From contig JAUUZB010000287.1 of the NCBI GenBank assembly GCA_030590185.1, positions 1 through 6,120 of the forward strand: a DNA stretch of 6,120 bases, read 5' to 3'. Made by a program: the position numbers and the translations under genes. This stretch comes from Deltaproteobacteria bacterium. Its GTDB lineage: Bacteria > Myxococcota > XYA12-FULL-58-9 > JAUUZB01. Below, piece after piece: positions 5,245 through 6,120 of the stretch (positions are counted from its first letter, which is position 1; every line of letters starts with the position of its first letter). The notes beneath the pieces were generated by a model. That model saw only the letters and a program-made list of their open reading frames with translations, did no database searches and had not been told where the DNA came from.

Positions 5245-6120
5245 CTAGGATTCGATCTTGTAGCGCTTCAATTTGCGCCAAAGGGTCGTGCGGTGCATGC
5301 CGAGCTCGCGGGCCACGCGGGTGACGTTGCCGTTGAGTCGTTCGAGGGTGTTGCGGATGGTGCGCTCCTCGAGTCGGGCTTGCCGGACGCGCCAGGGCAT
5401 GGTCGCGGGCGCATCGGGCCCTGGGCGGTGGGGCGGCAGGGCGAGGTCGTCGACGTCGATCAAGCGTCCCCCGCAGGCCGCGTGGGCCTGGCCGAGCACG
5501 TTGCGCAGTTGCCGCACGTTGCCCGGCAGATCCGCCGTCATCAGTCGTTGCATCGCAGCGGCGCTCAAGCCCTCGACGAGATCTCTGCCCTCCTCGCTGC
5601 TTCGCTCGGCGTTGAGGGCTTCGATGAAATGATCGACCAACAGGGGGATGTCCTCCCGGCGCTCGCGCAGTCCGGGGAGGATGAGATGGAGGACGTTGAG
5701 GCGGTAGTAGAGGTCCTGGCGAAAGCTGCCGTCCGTGACGCCCTCCTCCAGCCGGCCGGTGGCGGTGGCGATCAAGCGCACGTCTGAAGCGTGCGCGTCA
5801 TCCTCGAGCCAAGCGAGCAGCGAGCGCTGCAACCCGGCGGGGGCGGCGCCAACGTTCTCGAGGACCAGGGTGCCGCCGGCGAGTCGCTCGGCGAAGTCGG
5901 CTCCGAGGTGATCGACCAGGCGTTGGTCGCGTCCCACCTCGTCGCAGCGCAGGTGCAGCAGCGGGCTCTCGGCGCAATCGCAGCCGAGACGGTGGATGGT
6001 CTCGGCGAGGGCCGCCCGACCCGCGCCGGGCTCGCCCATGATGACGAGCGCCGCTCGGCTGTTGGCGAGGTTGGGTAGGGCGTCGAAGATCTGCCGCATC
6101 TCCGGCGTGCGACTCACGAA
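5245..6120 (-). CDS. NtrC/EBP-like regulator with degenerate AAA+ domain and Fis-type HTH (C-terminal part)
   Basis: The reading frame is open to the right edge, where VSRTPEMRQIF corresponds to the start of a sigma54-activator AAA+ domain. The GTG at 6117 is therefore probably an internal Val, and any sensory N-terminus lies outside. Numbering from that codon: a degenerate Walker A, GEPGAGRA (28-35), with Arg in place of the Lys; a degenerate Walker B, GGTLVLENV (81-89), with EN in place of DE; no GAFTGA anywhere between them; a shortened pre-sensor-I segment (WLEDDAHASDVRLIA, 103-117). Better kept are FRQDLYYRLNV (132-142), with both arginine-finger positions, LRERREDIPLL (150-160), and the sensor II region PGNVRQLRN (198-206). 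A Fis-type helix-turn-helix fills 246-290 (NGNVTRVARELGMHRTTLWRKLKRYKI). Known family members use ATP hydrolysis and GAFTGA to remodel sigma54 holoenzyme. This one looks unable to do so, but should still bind DNA, perhaps at the palindromes just behind its stop codon. It could be a repressor, a co-regulator or a partner in mixed hexamers. Confidence 0.85.
   Translation of the reverse strand, partial: FVSRTPEMRQIFDALPNLANSRAALVIMGEPGAGRAALAETIHRLGCDCAESPLLHLRCDEVGRDQRLVDHLGADFAERLAGGTLVLENVGAAPAGLQRSLLAWLEDDAHASDVRLIATATGRLEEGVTDGSFRQDLYYRLNVLHLILPGLRERREDIPLLVDHFIEALNAERSSEEGRDLVEGLSAAAMQRLMTADLPGNVRQLRNVLGQAHAACGGRLIDVDDLALPPHRPGPDAPATMPWRVRQARLEERTIRNTLERLNGNVTRVARELGMHRTTLWRKLKRYKIES

Noticed and set aside
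5005..5787. Plus-strand open frame of about 260 codons across the intergenic region and regulator gene
   Set aside because: It runs antisense through the promoter, the palindromes and a conserved Fis HTH and AAA+ region. No protein family is recognisable, and the minus-strand evidence is decisive.

Overview
This window looks like chromosomal DNA of a G+C-rich anaerobe, most likely a Desulfobacterota/'deltaproteobacterial' sulfate or metal reducer. The assignment rests on the gene types (a 16-heme HmcA-type cytochrome, Tmc/Hmc/Dsr-type membrane redox subunits, a sigma54 promoter with an NtrC-family-like regulator) and on the strongly G/C-ending codons. It is family-level inference. No species can be named from the sequence.

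All real genes lie on the minus strand, so they read from the right end of the window to the left. In transcription order: (1) the C-terminal 290 codons of an NtrC/EBP-type regulator with a Fis-type HTH (6120-5245), cut by the window edge; (2) a 181-bp intergenic region with two abutting 18-bp inverted repeats (5233-5198), a strong sigma54 -24/-12 element (5127-5111) and a short leader; (3) a cytoplasmic beta-propeller-like protein resembling TmcD (5063-3801); (4) a five-helix NarI/DsrM/HmcE/TmcC-type cytochrome b membrane subunit (3785-3138); (5) an HdrD/DsrK/HmcF/TmcB-type iron-sulfur protein with two cubane motifs and one CCG motif (3119-1800); (6) a secreted, probably lipid-anchored 16-heme HmcA-like cytochrome c (1803-124); (7) the first 42 codons of a Tat-exported protein that is probably an HmcB/DsrO-like periplasmic ferredoxin (127-1).

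Genes 3 to 7 are 15-18 bp apart or overlap by 4 bp, so they form one operon that continues beyond position 1. Together they describe a transmembrane electron conduit. A periplasmic cytochrome/ferredoxin module, fed by hydrogenases or formate dehydrogenases through small cytochromes c, passes electrons via a membrane cytochrome b to a cytoplasmic CCG protein of the heterodisulfide-reductase type. The gene set is a hybrid: the propeller gene is a Tmc hallmark, whereas the 16-heme cytochrome and the Tat ferredoxin are Hmc hallmarks.

The most unusual items are: the regulator, which has lost the Walker A lysine, the Walker B DE pair, the GAFTGA loop and apparently the second sigma54-contacting loop, yet ends next to a well-formed sigma54 promoter with tandem operator-like palindromes; the Tmc/Hmc hybrid operon; and a Ser-Pro linker, encoded by a hexanucleotide tandem repeat, that separates the last tetraheme module of the cytochrome from the other twelve hemes.
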